From: Pogonophryne albipinna
Taxonomy: Eukaryota; Chordata; Actinopteri; Perciformes; Artedidraconidae
Assembly (NCBI GenBank): GCA_028583405.1
Contig: CM053253.1
Location: forward strand, 9,106,441 to 9,170,440
DNA length: 64,000 nucleotides
Direction: 5' to 3'
Shown: positions 23,166 to 33,621 of the stretch, piece by piece
How positions within the stretch are numbered: position 1 is the first letter of the stretch
Layout of the letters: each line of letters starts with the position of its first letter
Program-made: the position numbers and the translations under genes
Notes under the pieces: generated by a model
What the model was told of the DNA's origin: nothing
The model's database searches: none
What the model saw: only the letters and a program-made list of their open reading frames with translations

Positions 23166-23486
23166 ATAATAGCCACCTGAGAAACAAACACAAACAACAA
23201 CACGATGAGTACACAGCGGCCACTCAGGTATCGGCACTGAAACAACCGACACTTTCAGAGACTTTTAAAAGGAAAGAGAAACTGCCCCAGAACAGTGAAA
23301 AGGCCAAAAAAATAACAGCCAAGATAGCTGAATGCATCGCGTTGGATGACCAGCCGTTATCGGTTACCTTTTTCTCTCTTAATGCATTGCATAAAGATCG
23401 GATCGGGAAAAATCGGTATCGGCAGATTGTCAAAATCAAATGATCGGAATCGGATCGGGAGCAAAAAAAGGTGATCGGGACATCCC

Positions 23487-24292
23487 TAGCTCTAAGGGTT
23501 TCTCAGCCTTTCTGTCTGGCTCCCTATTTCTAGTCTGTGTGAACTTTCCTTGTGTACACACTTCACATAACTGACTAGGCTTAACTGCTGTTCCTTTTAT
23601 CTCCATGCCTGTCACTACACTTTGTAATTTCTGTACATCTTCATAGTTCCAATGACCCAAAATGTCATGCCAAGTTTGCATATCATGACACCCTTTACAT
23701 TTTTCAACATTTTCTTTAACAGTTGGCAAGTAATACAAATGTCCACTCTCGTGTATGTCAAACCTGCTACTGTCCTTGGTAACCATGTGGCTTTCTCCTT
23801 TCTTGAAGGTGATTGTCGCTCCTCCATTTGCAGCTCTTGCCACAGAGAAGATGTCATGTGGGTATGAAGGTATGTACAGTGCATCCCGTAGCTGTGCTCT
23901 GTGCTGTCGTCCAGTGTCGTCTAGCAGATGCAAGATCGCTGTTCCTCTGCGTTGTGCTATTCCGCTGCATTTGGTCCCGTCAGCTAACTCCACTGAATGT
24001 GTTCCTGAAAGGAATGAGTCATCAAAGCTGTCAAACTTTTCAATATCGTTCACGATGTGGGATGTTGCTCCAGCGTCCACCATGATGCCTCTCATCTCTA
24101 CGTTGTCTGGAGGTCTCCAGCTCTTCGTGTGCTTTGCCTTGAAGAATTGGTCTTGTTCGCTGTTTTCCTCCTCTTTCACTTTTCTGACACCATCTTGTCC
24201 CCCTTTTTTCTTGCACAGGGATTCTTCGTGTGTGTTATTTTTGCAGTAACCACACCACACTTTTCTGTAACATGTTCTTGCCTTATGCCCTC
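23487..24292 (-). pseudogene. copia pol, zinc knuckle, protease and integrase start
   Basis: In order on the minus strand: the end of a CCHC knuckle (GHKARTCYRK), a second Cys cluster (CGYCKNNTHEESLCKKK), the aspartic protease signature as DAGATSHIVND (copia usually has DSGAT or DTGAT), and the pre-integrase zinc site HDILGHWNYED with CEVCTQGKFTQ (H-H-C-C). The frame ends at KPLEL where the chimeric hAT is inserted. A frameshift separates it from gag near 24293. Protease would mature Gag-Pol; the Ala in place of Ser/Thr is a possible defect. Confidence 0.88.
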
Positions 24293-24985
24293 TTATTCCA
24301 CATTTGTAGCATATAACGTTAGCATCTTCTTCTTTTCTATTGTTAGCAATGTTTGTCTAACATTAGTTTTCATCACGTTATCTGTGGTTTCTTTTATCTT
24401 CAATTTTTCTGCCTCTTCGTATACACGCAGTCTCCTTTTAAAGTCTATGAATGTAACGTTATCTTCATTCTGCGTTACATGAACAGCCAGTGGCTTAAAA
24501 GTGTCTGGTAGTCCTCCTATTATCATGGCGATTATGAGTCCGTCGCTCATGGTCTCACCTGTTTCCCTCAAAGCCGTGATAATGTTCTCCGCCCGTATAA
24601 GGTAGTCGGTTACACTTTCGCTGTTTGTCATGTGTAGCTTGGTCAACGAAGTGTAGAGGTTTATTATCCGTGGTTTACTTTTTCCAGAATAATGTTCTTT
24701 CAATATTCTTAGAGCCTTCCTGCCATCATCAGCGGCATCGTGTCTTATCAGTGATAGGCTTTTATCATCTATCAGTCTTATTAGCTCAGCAAAGCAATCA
24801 GCATTCTTTTTCCTGTCTTCTGCTAGCTGTTCAGGACTATTTCCAATGGGTTCATGGAGAATAGTTTCTTTTAATTTCAGGATATGTAGGCAGCCTAAGA
24901 ATCTTGTTTCCCAAAGGTCATACTTATCGTCGGTTCCATCGAACAAAAGCTGTGGCGCGAAAACTCCCGTTGCTCTGCTTGCCAT
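24293..24985 (-). pseudogene. copia gag
   Basis: The frame starts at ATG 24985 with MASRATGVFAPQLLFDGTDD and runs 230 codons. It contains YDLWETRFLGCL and LTKLHMTNSESVTDYLIRAE, the usual copia Gag body (UBN2-like). It ends just at the CCHC knuckle, whose first Cys are lost to a stop/frameshift. Gag forms the particle that packages the RNA. The start is supported by a leader of about 190 bp after the 5' LTR; the duplicated leader at 8384-8711 has lost this ATG. Confidence 0.88.
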
Positions 24986-25178
24986 CTTGTTAGCACAGCG
25001 ATTAGCTTGCTAAACTAGCTTGTTAGCATTGGGTTCTCACGTAATACGTCGCGTGTAATATCTCCCGCCACTTCTTTACTTATTGGTCCACATAGTTTGT
25101 AGAAGTCCCGTGTAATACTTCGCGTTAAACTTCTTCCGGAAAACTAACATGAGTCCAACTTTACCTGGGCCCATAACC

Positions 25179-25403
25179 TATTAAACTAATAAAGTATGCG
25201 CAGTCATTGTTCTTCTCTCATCCATTTATTCAGGGACATGAACCAGCATGGCAGTGCTGCGTAATCAACAACAAGAGATATAGCCCTCCACGCTTGCTTA
25301 TGACATCACAATGGGACATACCATTAAACATGGAGTAAGGGTGCACAATGGGACGTACCATTAAACATGGAGTAAGGGTGCTATTACAAAGTAATACTTA
25401 ACA
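25179..25403 (-). repeat. copia 5' LTR (225 bp)
   Basis: Pairs with 8712-8936 at equal length with only a few base differences, and carries the same 37-bp internal duplication. Immediately downstream on the minus strand is GGTTATGGGCCCAGG, the probable tRNA primer-binding site. CATTT at 25404-25408 is the target duplication. Confidence 0.88.
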
Positions 25404-25806
25404 CATTTAGCTGACGCTTTTATCCAAAGCGACTTACAATAAGTGCGTTCGACCAACAAAATACAAACTTGAAGAAAACAGAATCATATAAGTAGGCCTA
25501 CATCAGGTTTCATAGAGCAAAAACATTTCAAGTGCTACTCAACTGGCTTTAGATAAGCCAGTCCTTTATTAGTATATAAGTGCTTTGTTAATAATTTTAT
25601 CGCTCGAAGTGGAGTCGAAAGAGATGAGTTTTCAGTCTGAGCCGGAAGATGTGTAAGCCTTCTGCTGTCCCGATGTCAATGGGGAGCTCATTCCACCATT
25701 TTGGAGCCAGGATAGCAAACCCACATGTTTTTGCTGATGGGAACTTGTGTCCCCCTCGCAGTGCGGGTGCAGCGAGCTGTTTGTCTGATGCAGGTCGGAG
25801 TGCAAG

Positions 25807-26133
25807 TATGGGGTCAGTTCAGTCTCAAAAATAAATAAAGGCACACAAAAGGATACACAAATGTAATTCCGGATTTATATATAAATGTCTCCGTCCACAC
25901 ACATATTTTTCAATGCACACACACAAACTTATCATTTTATAAATGTAAAAAAGTTTCACAAATATATTTCTGATCCACACACAAATAGTTACATCAAAAA
26001 CACATTTGAGTGTTGTTACATTTATATAAAAAACGCTTTCTGTGTGTGGATCTCTGCATTTGTGTGTGAATCTCTCTGCATTTGTGTGTGGATTTTTGAG
26101 ACTCCCCTGACGCAGCTAGATTCACACACACAC
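25807..26133 (+). repeat. Terminal repeat R, left copy
   Basis: About 330 bp from TATGGGGTCAGTTCAGTCTC to CACACACAC. It recurs in direct orientation at 27013-27342 and inverted at 31237-31551. Within it CACACAAATG- and TGTGTGTGGATCTC-type motifs repeat, so it has internal subrepeats. Confidence 0.85.
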
Positions 26134-26138
26134 TCACC

Positions 26139-27503
26139 TCATTTCTGTGGTTTAGACTATATTCTTATAAAAAAGTGTACTCGTGTCAATAAAGGTTTTT
26201 TTAAAACACAACTGCTTCCGAGGTCGGTCTTATTTCTTAAGGTGGACTGAACCATGAGTGTGGAGTTACGTTGTATATTTCATTTAAATGAACTGTAACC
26301 TTCACCCAGGTATGTAACAGCTGTTCTCAAATGAACAAGTGAAGTAAAGTTTAATATTTATAGTTTTATAGATTTATAATAAGAGGTGATCAACGTGAAT
26401 GCTCAGGTTCCACCGTAACACGCAGACACGTTGCTTCACCATGAGCAGAAACCTGGCAGAAACCTTTATATATACAGTCTATGGCAGAAACACTGAAACT
26501 CTGAAACTCTTGTTAAGTTTCTCCATCGTTCTCCAAACTGGATAAAACGCGGGCTTTTTGTTGTTGATCAGGAGTTGATCCTGTCTCTGCCCCCGCCTCG
26601 ACGTAAGCGCGACGTATGTGGTGCTTTTGCTCTGGCCGGACAATTTTTTGGTGCTTGAAACGAACCGGATTCTGGAGCTAAGAGGCTGCTCCGTTGCGGT
26701 GTGAGGAGGAAAACCCGGTGCTTTTCAAGCTCCAGCTCCGAACCGGCCCTGAAACACCGTTGGTGTGAATGAGGTATCAGACTTTCAGTTGCGCGCTACT
26801 AAAGAGACACGCTACCTTGGAAACCAAACAATGGTGTAACTGTATTAAAGTCCGAGTGGAAACAGTCCTGAGTAAATCTGATTTTGTCAGAAATCGGGAG
26901 AAATGCGGGAAAAATATGACCCCGGTAGGAAACTGGGAGAGGGCTATGAAATCGGGAGGGTTGGCAAGTATGCATCCAGGACATGGTTAAACCGTACACC
27001 CCAGCACGTGCATATGGGGTCAGTTCAGTCTCAAAAATAAATAAAGGCACACAAAAGGATACACGAATGTAATTCCGGATTTATATATAAATGTCTCCGT
27101 CCACACACATATTTTTCAATGCACACACACAAACTTATCATTTTATAAATGTAAAAAAGTTTCACAAATATATTTCTGATCCACACACAAATAGTTACAT
27201 CAAAAACACATTTGAGTGTTGTTACATTTATATAAAAAACGCTTTCTGTGTGTGGATCTCTCTGCATTTGTGTGTGAATCTCTCTGCATTTGTGTGTGGA
27301 TTTTTGAGACTCCCCTGACGCAGCCAGATTCACACACACACTTTTTTTAAGAGGCGAGTGTCTTCGGCCAATCAGATGTCTGCTTAATTTTAAGCCAATC
27401 ACATGCGTGTGCCCCCACGAGGGTGTGCCTAATGCGTTTCCAACGTAGTGTAACATCTACGCGGTTTGCGGAGTCTGGGGGTGTGAAAGTTCAGAGTTCA
27501 TCT
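26139..27503. repeat. 1,365-bp inverted duplication, left arm
   Basis: Reverse complement of 31061-32425 with only scattered differences. It starts in the middle of the small element at 31787-32630 and ends exactly where the gene exons begin (GAGTTCATCT). Because it includes a piece of the SINE-like repeat (about 26970-27012) in the wrong orientation, this arm is the copy and the right arm the original. Confidence 0.9.
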
Positions 27504-29392
27504 CCAACAACATGGCTTCTGGAAGTGGCGCTCCCGCTAACAGTGTAAGTGAAATATAATACTTTCACATATTGTCGTTAGTCATGCAATAATCTCGAAC
27601 TATACATTATTACGTTTGCTTAATTATGAAGCAATATTTGGAACTTGTTTAGTAGGTTTAATTGTGATGTAGCTAATAAGCTAACATTAGCTAGCGCTGC
27701 TAAGTTTCTGCATGCTAAGTTGGTTGTACTGCTATCAAGTATTATCTTTAAATGAAGTTGACGTTATTGAAAATAACTGTTTGACAGGGTCTATCGCCTC
27801 AAGTCGAGGGAGCAGCACGGGCTCTTTTGCAATTATTAGCCAGGGAGCTTACTTCGCCATCAACCCCATTGCAAGTTACAACCCCATTGCAAGTTAGGAC
27901 AACAGAGAGTGTACAAGTCAGCGTACCAGCCAGGGCGGGAGGCAGTGCCCAACCTGTGCCTAACACCGATGTTAGGGTGAGGCAGGCGATGAGAAGGTGA
28001 TTTAATTGACTAGTTATATATCTGTCAGTGCAAGGTCAAACGGTATATTTCTTATTCAAATGATGGGAAATAATGTCAACAAAACCATCAACTAAAGCCA
28101 CATACACGTGTATGATTTATAAATCTTCTATAGAGTTATTAGAGTATCTCCTTTCTCTAACAATTTCTATTGTCATTCCTACATCAGGCAGTTCCCAAGT
28201 ATGTTTAATACTGATCAGCCAAGAGGGAAAAGAAGGATCCCAACCCCTGCCTGTATTGTGATCAAAAGCACAGACTTATATGTGTATGTACTTGCGGGAC
28301 CCACTCAATTGACACCGAAGGCCTCAGAAGAGCTTGAACTTGCCCACGCTGGCCTTGGGAAGAGGATGCTCAGCCTACAAGAAAACTTGATACACAGTGA
28401 GGTAATATACATATACAAAACAATATTCTAGAATGCTCAATAATTGAACAATTGTAATCATTTCCTGTATAGTGAATCTTATTTCATTTTTGTTTTAAAG
28501 ATTGTGGCTGTAGTTCAAGAGGAATTTCCTAAACTCAAAACGTTAAAAGGAGGCTGGATGTTTTACAAGTCCACAGGTAAAGTAGCCATTTTGTATCTCC
28601 AATTATAAAATATATTGCTGTTAATAACTGTCATGTGATATCCTACTTTTAAATTAATATTACTATCATCTTTTAAAGTCGTAGAAGACTACTGTAGTTT
28701 GCCTGTAAAATTATAATGTATATGCATTAATGTACAAATGGTAAGACTGTTTTAAAGGACACTTTCTGTCGTTCCTCTTTCCATTTTAAAGGTGGTAGTG
28801 GACGTCGCAAGCTTTCCATAATCCCAACAGACTCGGAGGGGTACTCAACAAGGCTCCTGAAATCAGCCACCAACAATGGCAAAAGCGTAGTGTTTGTGGT
28901 TCCACTACAGGAGCAGCTCTCCATAGAACCACTGCCATATGATTCAGCCGAGTTCACAAAGATGCCACAGTCAAGTAGGGCTGGGCGATTTGGCCAAAAA
29001 ATAAAATCTCGATTTTTTCTAACTAATGGACAATTTTCGATTTAAACCTCGATTTTTTTCTGTTTTTTTCTAAACAAACCAGAAATTTAAATACATATTT
29101 TCTTTATTAACACAATACAAATAAATGAGATTACCAAGTAGTCTAGGCCTATGTGAACAAATCAGTTGTTCAAGAATAAAAAAAATATAATAAAAACAGC
29201 ACCATGGCACTTGGCTGTCATTAATGTGCAAAGATTTTTTTTAAATCAAACTGAAAAAAAAATCTCTTTTAGGCCATCCCTGAAAAAACTTGTAAAATGA
29301 AATACAACAAATAATAAATAATGATAATGAAATGAATAATAAAAAAATACCCTCAAACAAAATAACATCCCTTTAACTTTCTAGGAAGTTGT

Positions 29393-29623
29393 CTACAGGT
29401 TTTTCGCGAGGAAGACAAGCCTGTCTACTACCTCTGGCTTGAGGCATGCTCTTTGGCATGTTACAATGTTACCCCCCGTACTGAAAACCCTCTCCGAAGG
29501 GGCACTTGTGGCAGGAATGGAGAGATATTTCTTGGCCAGATTACTCAGTCTTGGGAAGTTAGCTTCATGTAGCTTCCACCACTGCAGTGGGTCTGTATCA
29601 GGGTCTGTCTCAGACGACAACAA
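29393..29623 (-). pseudogene. hAT transposase C-terminal dimerisation domain
   Basis: The minus-strand frame includes DPLQWWKLHEANFPRLSNLA, KKYLSIPATSAPSERVFSTG and VDRLVFLAKNL, the hAT dimerisation region of ZBED1-like transposases. The catalytic core and BED finger are absent, so the element is a deletion derivative. The first Met is internal to the domain and is not a real start. Confidence 0.9.
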
Positions 29624-29686
29624 ATAGGATGACAGCTCAGCTTCAATTTTGTCCTGCTCTGACTAGGAGGTAGACGACACTGTCAG

Positions 29687-30739
29687 TAGTGATGTGTCGG
29701 TCGCGAACGAGCCGGCTCAAAGAGCCGGCTCTTTTAAGTGAACGACGGGAGCCGGCTCTCGCCCGCGAACGAGCCGTTTTTTTGTTTTTTTTGCGGAGGG
29801 ATCTAGATCGGCATGAAGGCACATTATGCAATGTGCACATTATCCCGCTTATTACACATGGCCATATTCTCAACAAAGTAACGACATGACTCCCAATATT
29901 AATTGAAATGCTTTTATGGATTTAGAAAATGATTTTATTGATTTAAAAATAGTTTTATGTATTGATTTAAATTGACATGCATCCGCTAAGAAAAGTAGTC
30001 CGTTGTTACTGTTTGAACTAACGTAGCAACGGCAGGAACTGCTTCGATAGTGTTTTTGAGGAGCTTTTTGATTACAGATATGAAAACATCGTTGCTTGCT
30101 TTAAAAGTAGCACAATTCATTATGTCAAACCTTGGAAAGTATCTAGATATCCCTGCCCTAATGCCAAAGTAACTGCCAACTGAATATGTGTCGCCGTTTG
30201 ATGTCTATGTCTGGACCGCTGCGTAAAAAGGAGGGTTTCTGCCCCATTACTTCTCTTCTTACTTCTATAAGAATAAAACACGGAGGACGGAGATCTCTTT
30301 TTCTCCCCCTCTTCTGACAGCCCAGCAGCTGATCTCAGAGCACGCTCCCCTCTCCTGCAGGGGGGCGTGCTCAGCTGCAGCTCACAGAATCAGCCCCCTG
30401 CAAAAACAGCGCTGGAAAGAGCAAATGGAGCGAAATGAGGCATGGCTAAAATGCAGGATCTTTTTGGTATTTTGAAAAAATATATATATTTATATACTTT
30501 ATATAGGTCGATACAGTAGCCCCTTTTTTAAAAATAGTTTTTATAGGTGTTGCTATCTGTTTTGTGTAGCGTGGTTCTACAAGCAAGTCAATGCATTCAT
30601 TGGGTGGTATCAGAGAGTTACAAGGGTCTGTAAATGCAATGAAAACAATTGGCCACAGCAAATCATTTATATTAAACATGTAATTTTTACTTTACTACAA
30701 AGGATGTATTGAATAATTTAAGTGATATATGTGTACACA
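29687..30739. mobile_element. Non-autonomous hAT element, copy 2 (3' end missing)
   Basis: Starts TAGTGATGTGTCGGTCGCGA and follows copy 1 (3267-4499) closely, up to GATATATGTGTACACA. It then stops about 150 bases before the expected 3' end, where sequence of the surrounding hAT resumes. The 5' hairpin is longer here than in copy 1, which has lost one GGCTCAAAGAGCC unit. Without a 3' end it cannot move. Confidence 0.85.
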
Positions 30740-31060
30740 GAGCTGCAGATCGGGTAGTCACAGGCAATGTGGCTGAGTTTTGTGCGCGTTCTGGAAAGTG
30801 AGAGAGTAAGCCTCTACGGAGTCCCTTAAAGCAAAACAAATCTGCGGAGTCTAGAAATGTTTTTAAATCGCGATTTTTCGGTTCAGCCATTTCACAAACC
30901 GTAGGAAAGTAAAAATGCAAATTAATCGTTAAAACCTAAAAAATCGCCCAGCCCTACAGTCAAGCTGCATATCATGTGGCAATCAAATGCCTTTGATGCT
31001 GTTGCCTTTACATGTGGCGGAATGCAAAATCACAATGCCTGTAAGCAGTTATTCGTTATT

Positions 31061-32425
31061 AGATGAACTCTGAACTTTCACACCCCCAGACTCCGCAAAC
31101 CGCGTAGATGTTACACTACGTTGGAAACGCATTAGGCACACCCTCGTGGGGGCACACGCATGTGATTGGCTTAAAATTAAGCAGACATCTGATTGGCCGA
31201 AGACACTCGCCTCTTAAAAAAAGTGTGTGTGTGAATCTGGCTGCGTCAGGGGAGTCTCAAAAATCCACACACAAATGCAGAGAGATTCACACACAAATGC
31301 AGAGAGATCCACACACAGAAAGCGTTTTTTATATAAATGTAACAACACTCAAATGTGTTTTTGATGTAACTATTTGTGTGTGGATCAGAAATATATTTGT
31401 GAAACTTTTTTACATTTATAAAATGATAAGTTTGTGTGTGTGCATTGAAAAATATGTGTGTGGACGGAGACATTTATATATAAATCCGGAATTACATTCG
31501 TGTATCCTTTTGTGTGCCTTTATTTATTTTTGAGACTGAACTGACCCCATATGCACGTGCTGGGGTGTACGGTTTAACCATGTCCTGGATGCATACTTGC
31601 CAACCCTCCCGATTTCATAGCCCTCTCCCGGTTTCCTACCGGGGTCATATTTTTCCCGCATTTCTCCCGATTTCTGACAAAATCAGATTTACTCAGGACT
31701 GTTTCCACTCGGACTTTAATACAGTTACACCATTGTTTGGTTTCCAAGGTAGCGTGTCTCTTTAGTAGCGCGCAACTGAAAGTCTGATACCTCATTCACA
31801 CCAACGGTGTTTCAGGGCCGGTTCGGAGCTGGAGCTTGAAAAGCACCGGGTTTTCCTCCTCACACCGCAACGGAGCAGCCTCTTAGCTCCAGAATCCGGT
31901 TCGTTTCAAGCACCAAAAAATTGTCCGGCCAGAGCAAAAGCACCACATACGTCGCGCTTACGTCGAGGCGGGGGCAGAGACAGGATCAACTCCTGATCAA
32001 CAACAAAAAGCCCGCGTTTTATCCAGTTTGGAGAACGATGGAGAAACTTAACAAGAGTTTCAGAGTTTCAGTGTTTCTGCCATAGACTGTATATATAAAG
32101 GTTTCTGCCAGGTTTCTGCTCATGGTGAAGCAACGTGTCTGCGTGTTACGGTGGAACCTGAGCATTCACGTTGATCACCTCTTATTATAAATCTATAAAA
32201 CTATAAATATTAAACTTTACTTCACTTGTTCATTTGAGAACAGCTGTTACATACCTGGGTGAAGGTTACAGTTCATTTAAATGAAATATACAACGTAACT
32301 CCACACTCATGGTTCAGTCCACCTTAAGAAATAAGACCGACCTCGGAAGCAGTTGTGTTTTAAAAAAACCTTTATTGACACGAGTACACTTTTTTATAAG
32401 AATATAGTCTAAACCACAGAAATGA
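31061..32425. repeat. 1,365-bp inverted duplication, right arm
   Basis: Source copy of the left arm at 26139-27503. It spans four different things: the inner part and R segment of the long-inverted-repeat element (31061-31551), a 40-bp SINE-like piece (31552-31591), the left part of the element at 31592, and the left three quarters of the small element at 31787. Confidence 0.9.
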
Positions 32426-32630
32426 CTCCGGAAAAGCTGCAGATAGAGCCATAAGAAATTAATGCAACTGATTTCATCCGCACGGTTTGGCTTTATGAAG
32501 CAGGCACACAAACGGTTACGGACTCTGGGCGGTGTGAAAAGAGCCAGAATTAAACCGAAGAACCGGTTCTGAACCTGAAAAGCTCTAGCACGGTCCTTGA
32601 ACCGGAGTTGCGTTGGTGTGAATGAGGTAT
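31787..32630. mobile_element. MITE with ATACCTCATTCACACCAAC ends (844 bp)
   Basis: The two ends are perfect 19-bp inverted repeats ATACCTCATTCACACCAAC. Subterminal GAACCGG and GCTCC-rich motifs recur near both ends. AT at each side may be part of a 2-3 bp duplication. The short TSD and the end motif suggest a PIF/Harbinger-like class, but weakly. Confidence 0.7.
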
Positions 32631-32642
32631 GAGGGTGAGGGT

Positions 32643-33621
32643 CAGGGATGTGCACAGGTACGGGCCATAGGTACGGGCTAATGTTGCCCGGGCAACGGCC
32701 CTTTTGCCATTTTTGCCTGACCTGCCCCTCTGGAGAGAGCAAGAGTTTTTTTTGTTTTCTATTGTGGCCGAATCAACATGATAAGCCCACAATTAGTATT
32801 ATAGCGTCTCGCTGCGGGAAACACACCTTGTCCACGCTGTCATCTGCCCCCAGTCACGTGACTTTGTTTACAATCTGACAGCTGGAAGGAAAGGAAAGCC
32901 CTCCGAGTCCAACCTCATATGGCTATGGTGATCACACCAAACGCCTGCCCTGGCTCCTGCCCGTTAGAGTATAGGGGACAAACCAGGGGACTTTACTTCC
33001 TCTTGACACCGTCGGTTACTTACAAAAAAAACACCTAAATATACTTGTTATTGTGCTTCTGTCTTTCTGTGTCTTTTACACTGCTCGTAAACTCCCTCAC
33101 CCTCGCTCTCTTTTCTTGATCGCCCTCTCACGGAGAACACTTCACTGTCCCGCTTTATTGTAGGATTTCTGCCATGTCTCCACTTTAGCTTGACCATCTC
33201 TGTTATTAAGTTATGGAATTCTAAATAAATAAGTAATTAGATACCTTACCGTTACTACGCTCATAAAGAATGATAAGAATAATGCGTATTGAACTGGTTT
33301 AATTAATTAGTGAGTTAAAAAAGGTAATTATAGAAGCCCTATGTTATCAGTAGCCTATGTCTGCACAGCAGTAACAACGGTAAAACTACATTAAAACAGA
33401 ATTGTCCCCATTGTTTCTTTAATAGTTACTAACATTAGATATTTTAATGAGATATGGACCGCAACAAAAAATGTGCCTGAATAACGAATTTAGCAGTCAA
33501 CTGAGTGTCACTTGCAATGAGAGTGTTGTGTTTTTATTTTATGAGTTTATGTTAGAATTTTCAAAAGGCCCTTTTTCCAGTTTAGAGCAATAGCCCCTCC
33601 AAATGTCTGTGCACGTCCCTG
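32643..33621. mobile_element. hAT-type element with CAGGGATGTGCACAG ends (979 bp)
   Basis: Left end CAGGGATGTGCACAGGTACG and right end CTGTGCACGTCCCTG are inverted with one mismatch. Flanking 8-mers GTGAGGGT and GTGAGGGA differ at one base. No transposase domain was recognised. A right end of the same family lies at 62940-63039. Confidence 0.8.

Larger units (their letters stand above)
22093..23486 (+). mobile_element. Chimeric hAT remnant with non-matching ends
   Basis: The left end TAGGGGTGTAACGGTACACG and right end GATCGGGACATCCCTA belong to two different families and are not inverted repeats of each other. The flanking copia frame would rejoin at GAGCTAGTACAT, leaving only CTA(G) duplicated, not 8 bp. 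The left half carries a BED finger and a hAT C-terminus. The right half carries a different hAT N-terminal fragment (about 23165-23365, with KQPTLSETFKRKEKLPQNSE). It is probably two hATs fused by deletion. Confidence 0.75.
8334..25403 (-). mobile_element. Ty1/copia LTR retrotransposon with tandem partial unit
   Basis: The element lies on the minus strand between the 5-bp duplications CATTT at 8329-8333 and 25404-25408. It has a 5' LTR (25179-25403), gag and pol in copia order (protease, integrase, reverse transcriptase, RNase H), a purine-rich tract, and a 3' LTR (8712-8936). Beyond the 3' LTR it continues with a second 5' leader and gag start (8711-8384) and then an LTR 3' end (8383-8334). 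The real outline is therefore LTR-internal-LTR-deleted internal-partial LTR. Two large insertions interrupt pol (9420-19971 and about 22093-23486). Frameshifts separate several pol pieces, so it is dead. Confidence 0.88.
28976..30956 (-). mobile_element. hAT element with TAGGGCTGGGCGATTT ends (1,981 bp)
   Basis: Perfect 16-bp inverted ends TAGGGCTGGGCGATTT, and an exact 8-bp duplication CAGTCAAG at 28968-28975 and 30957-30964. It interrupts the zinc-finger exon of the G2E3-like fragment between two bases of the ubiquitin-finger approach. It keeps only the C-terminal domain of its transposase and contains a further hAT MITE at 29687. Confidence 0.95.
27512..31060 (+). pseudogene. G2E3-like ubiquitin ligase gene, 5' exons only
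   Basis: Five exons join in frame: 27512-27544, 27788-27996, 28188-28401, 28501-28576 and 28792-about 31050. The last is split by the hAT at 28976-30956. The protein starts MASGSGAPANSGLSPQVEGA, has a low-complexity linker, then a conserved middle (KRRIPTPACIVIKSTDLYVY and QEEFPKLKTLKGGWMFYKS). It ends in a C-x2-C, H-x3-C finger within ISCGNQMPLMLLPLHVAECK, resembling a UBZ-type ubiquitin-binding finger. This order matches the N terminus of fish proteins annotated, as I recall, as G2/M phase-specific E3 ligase-like, whose HECT catalytic domain should follow. Here the sequence runs into the inverted arm at 31061 and stops, so the ligase part is absent. Introns are kept, so capture was at DNA level. 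Confidence 0.65.
25805..31551. mobile_element. Long-inverted-repeat element carrying host-like exons
   Basis: Left end (AG)TATGGGGTCAGTTCAG and right end CTGAACTGACCCCATA are inverted, and similarity continues for over 300 bases (25807-26133 against 31240-31551). TGCA flanks both sides (25801-25804, 31552-31555), joining two halves of the SINE-like repeat exactly. Inside lies a G2E3-like gene fragment (27512-31060). Between the left end and the gene a 1,365-bp inverted copy of 31061-32425 has been added (26139-27503). No transposase was recognised. The superfamily is unknown to me. Confidence 0.65.

Noticed and set aside
23755..24482. Plus-strand frames opposite copia protease and gag
   Set aside because: Shadows of the minus-strand copia genes, whose motifs are unmistakable.
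25885..26250. The 121- and 141-codon frames in the R repeat and its inverted copies
   Set aside because: They occur only because R lacks stops in one frame; composition is His/Ile/Tyr-rich, with no domain, and copies shift frame.
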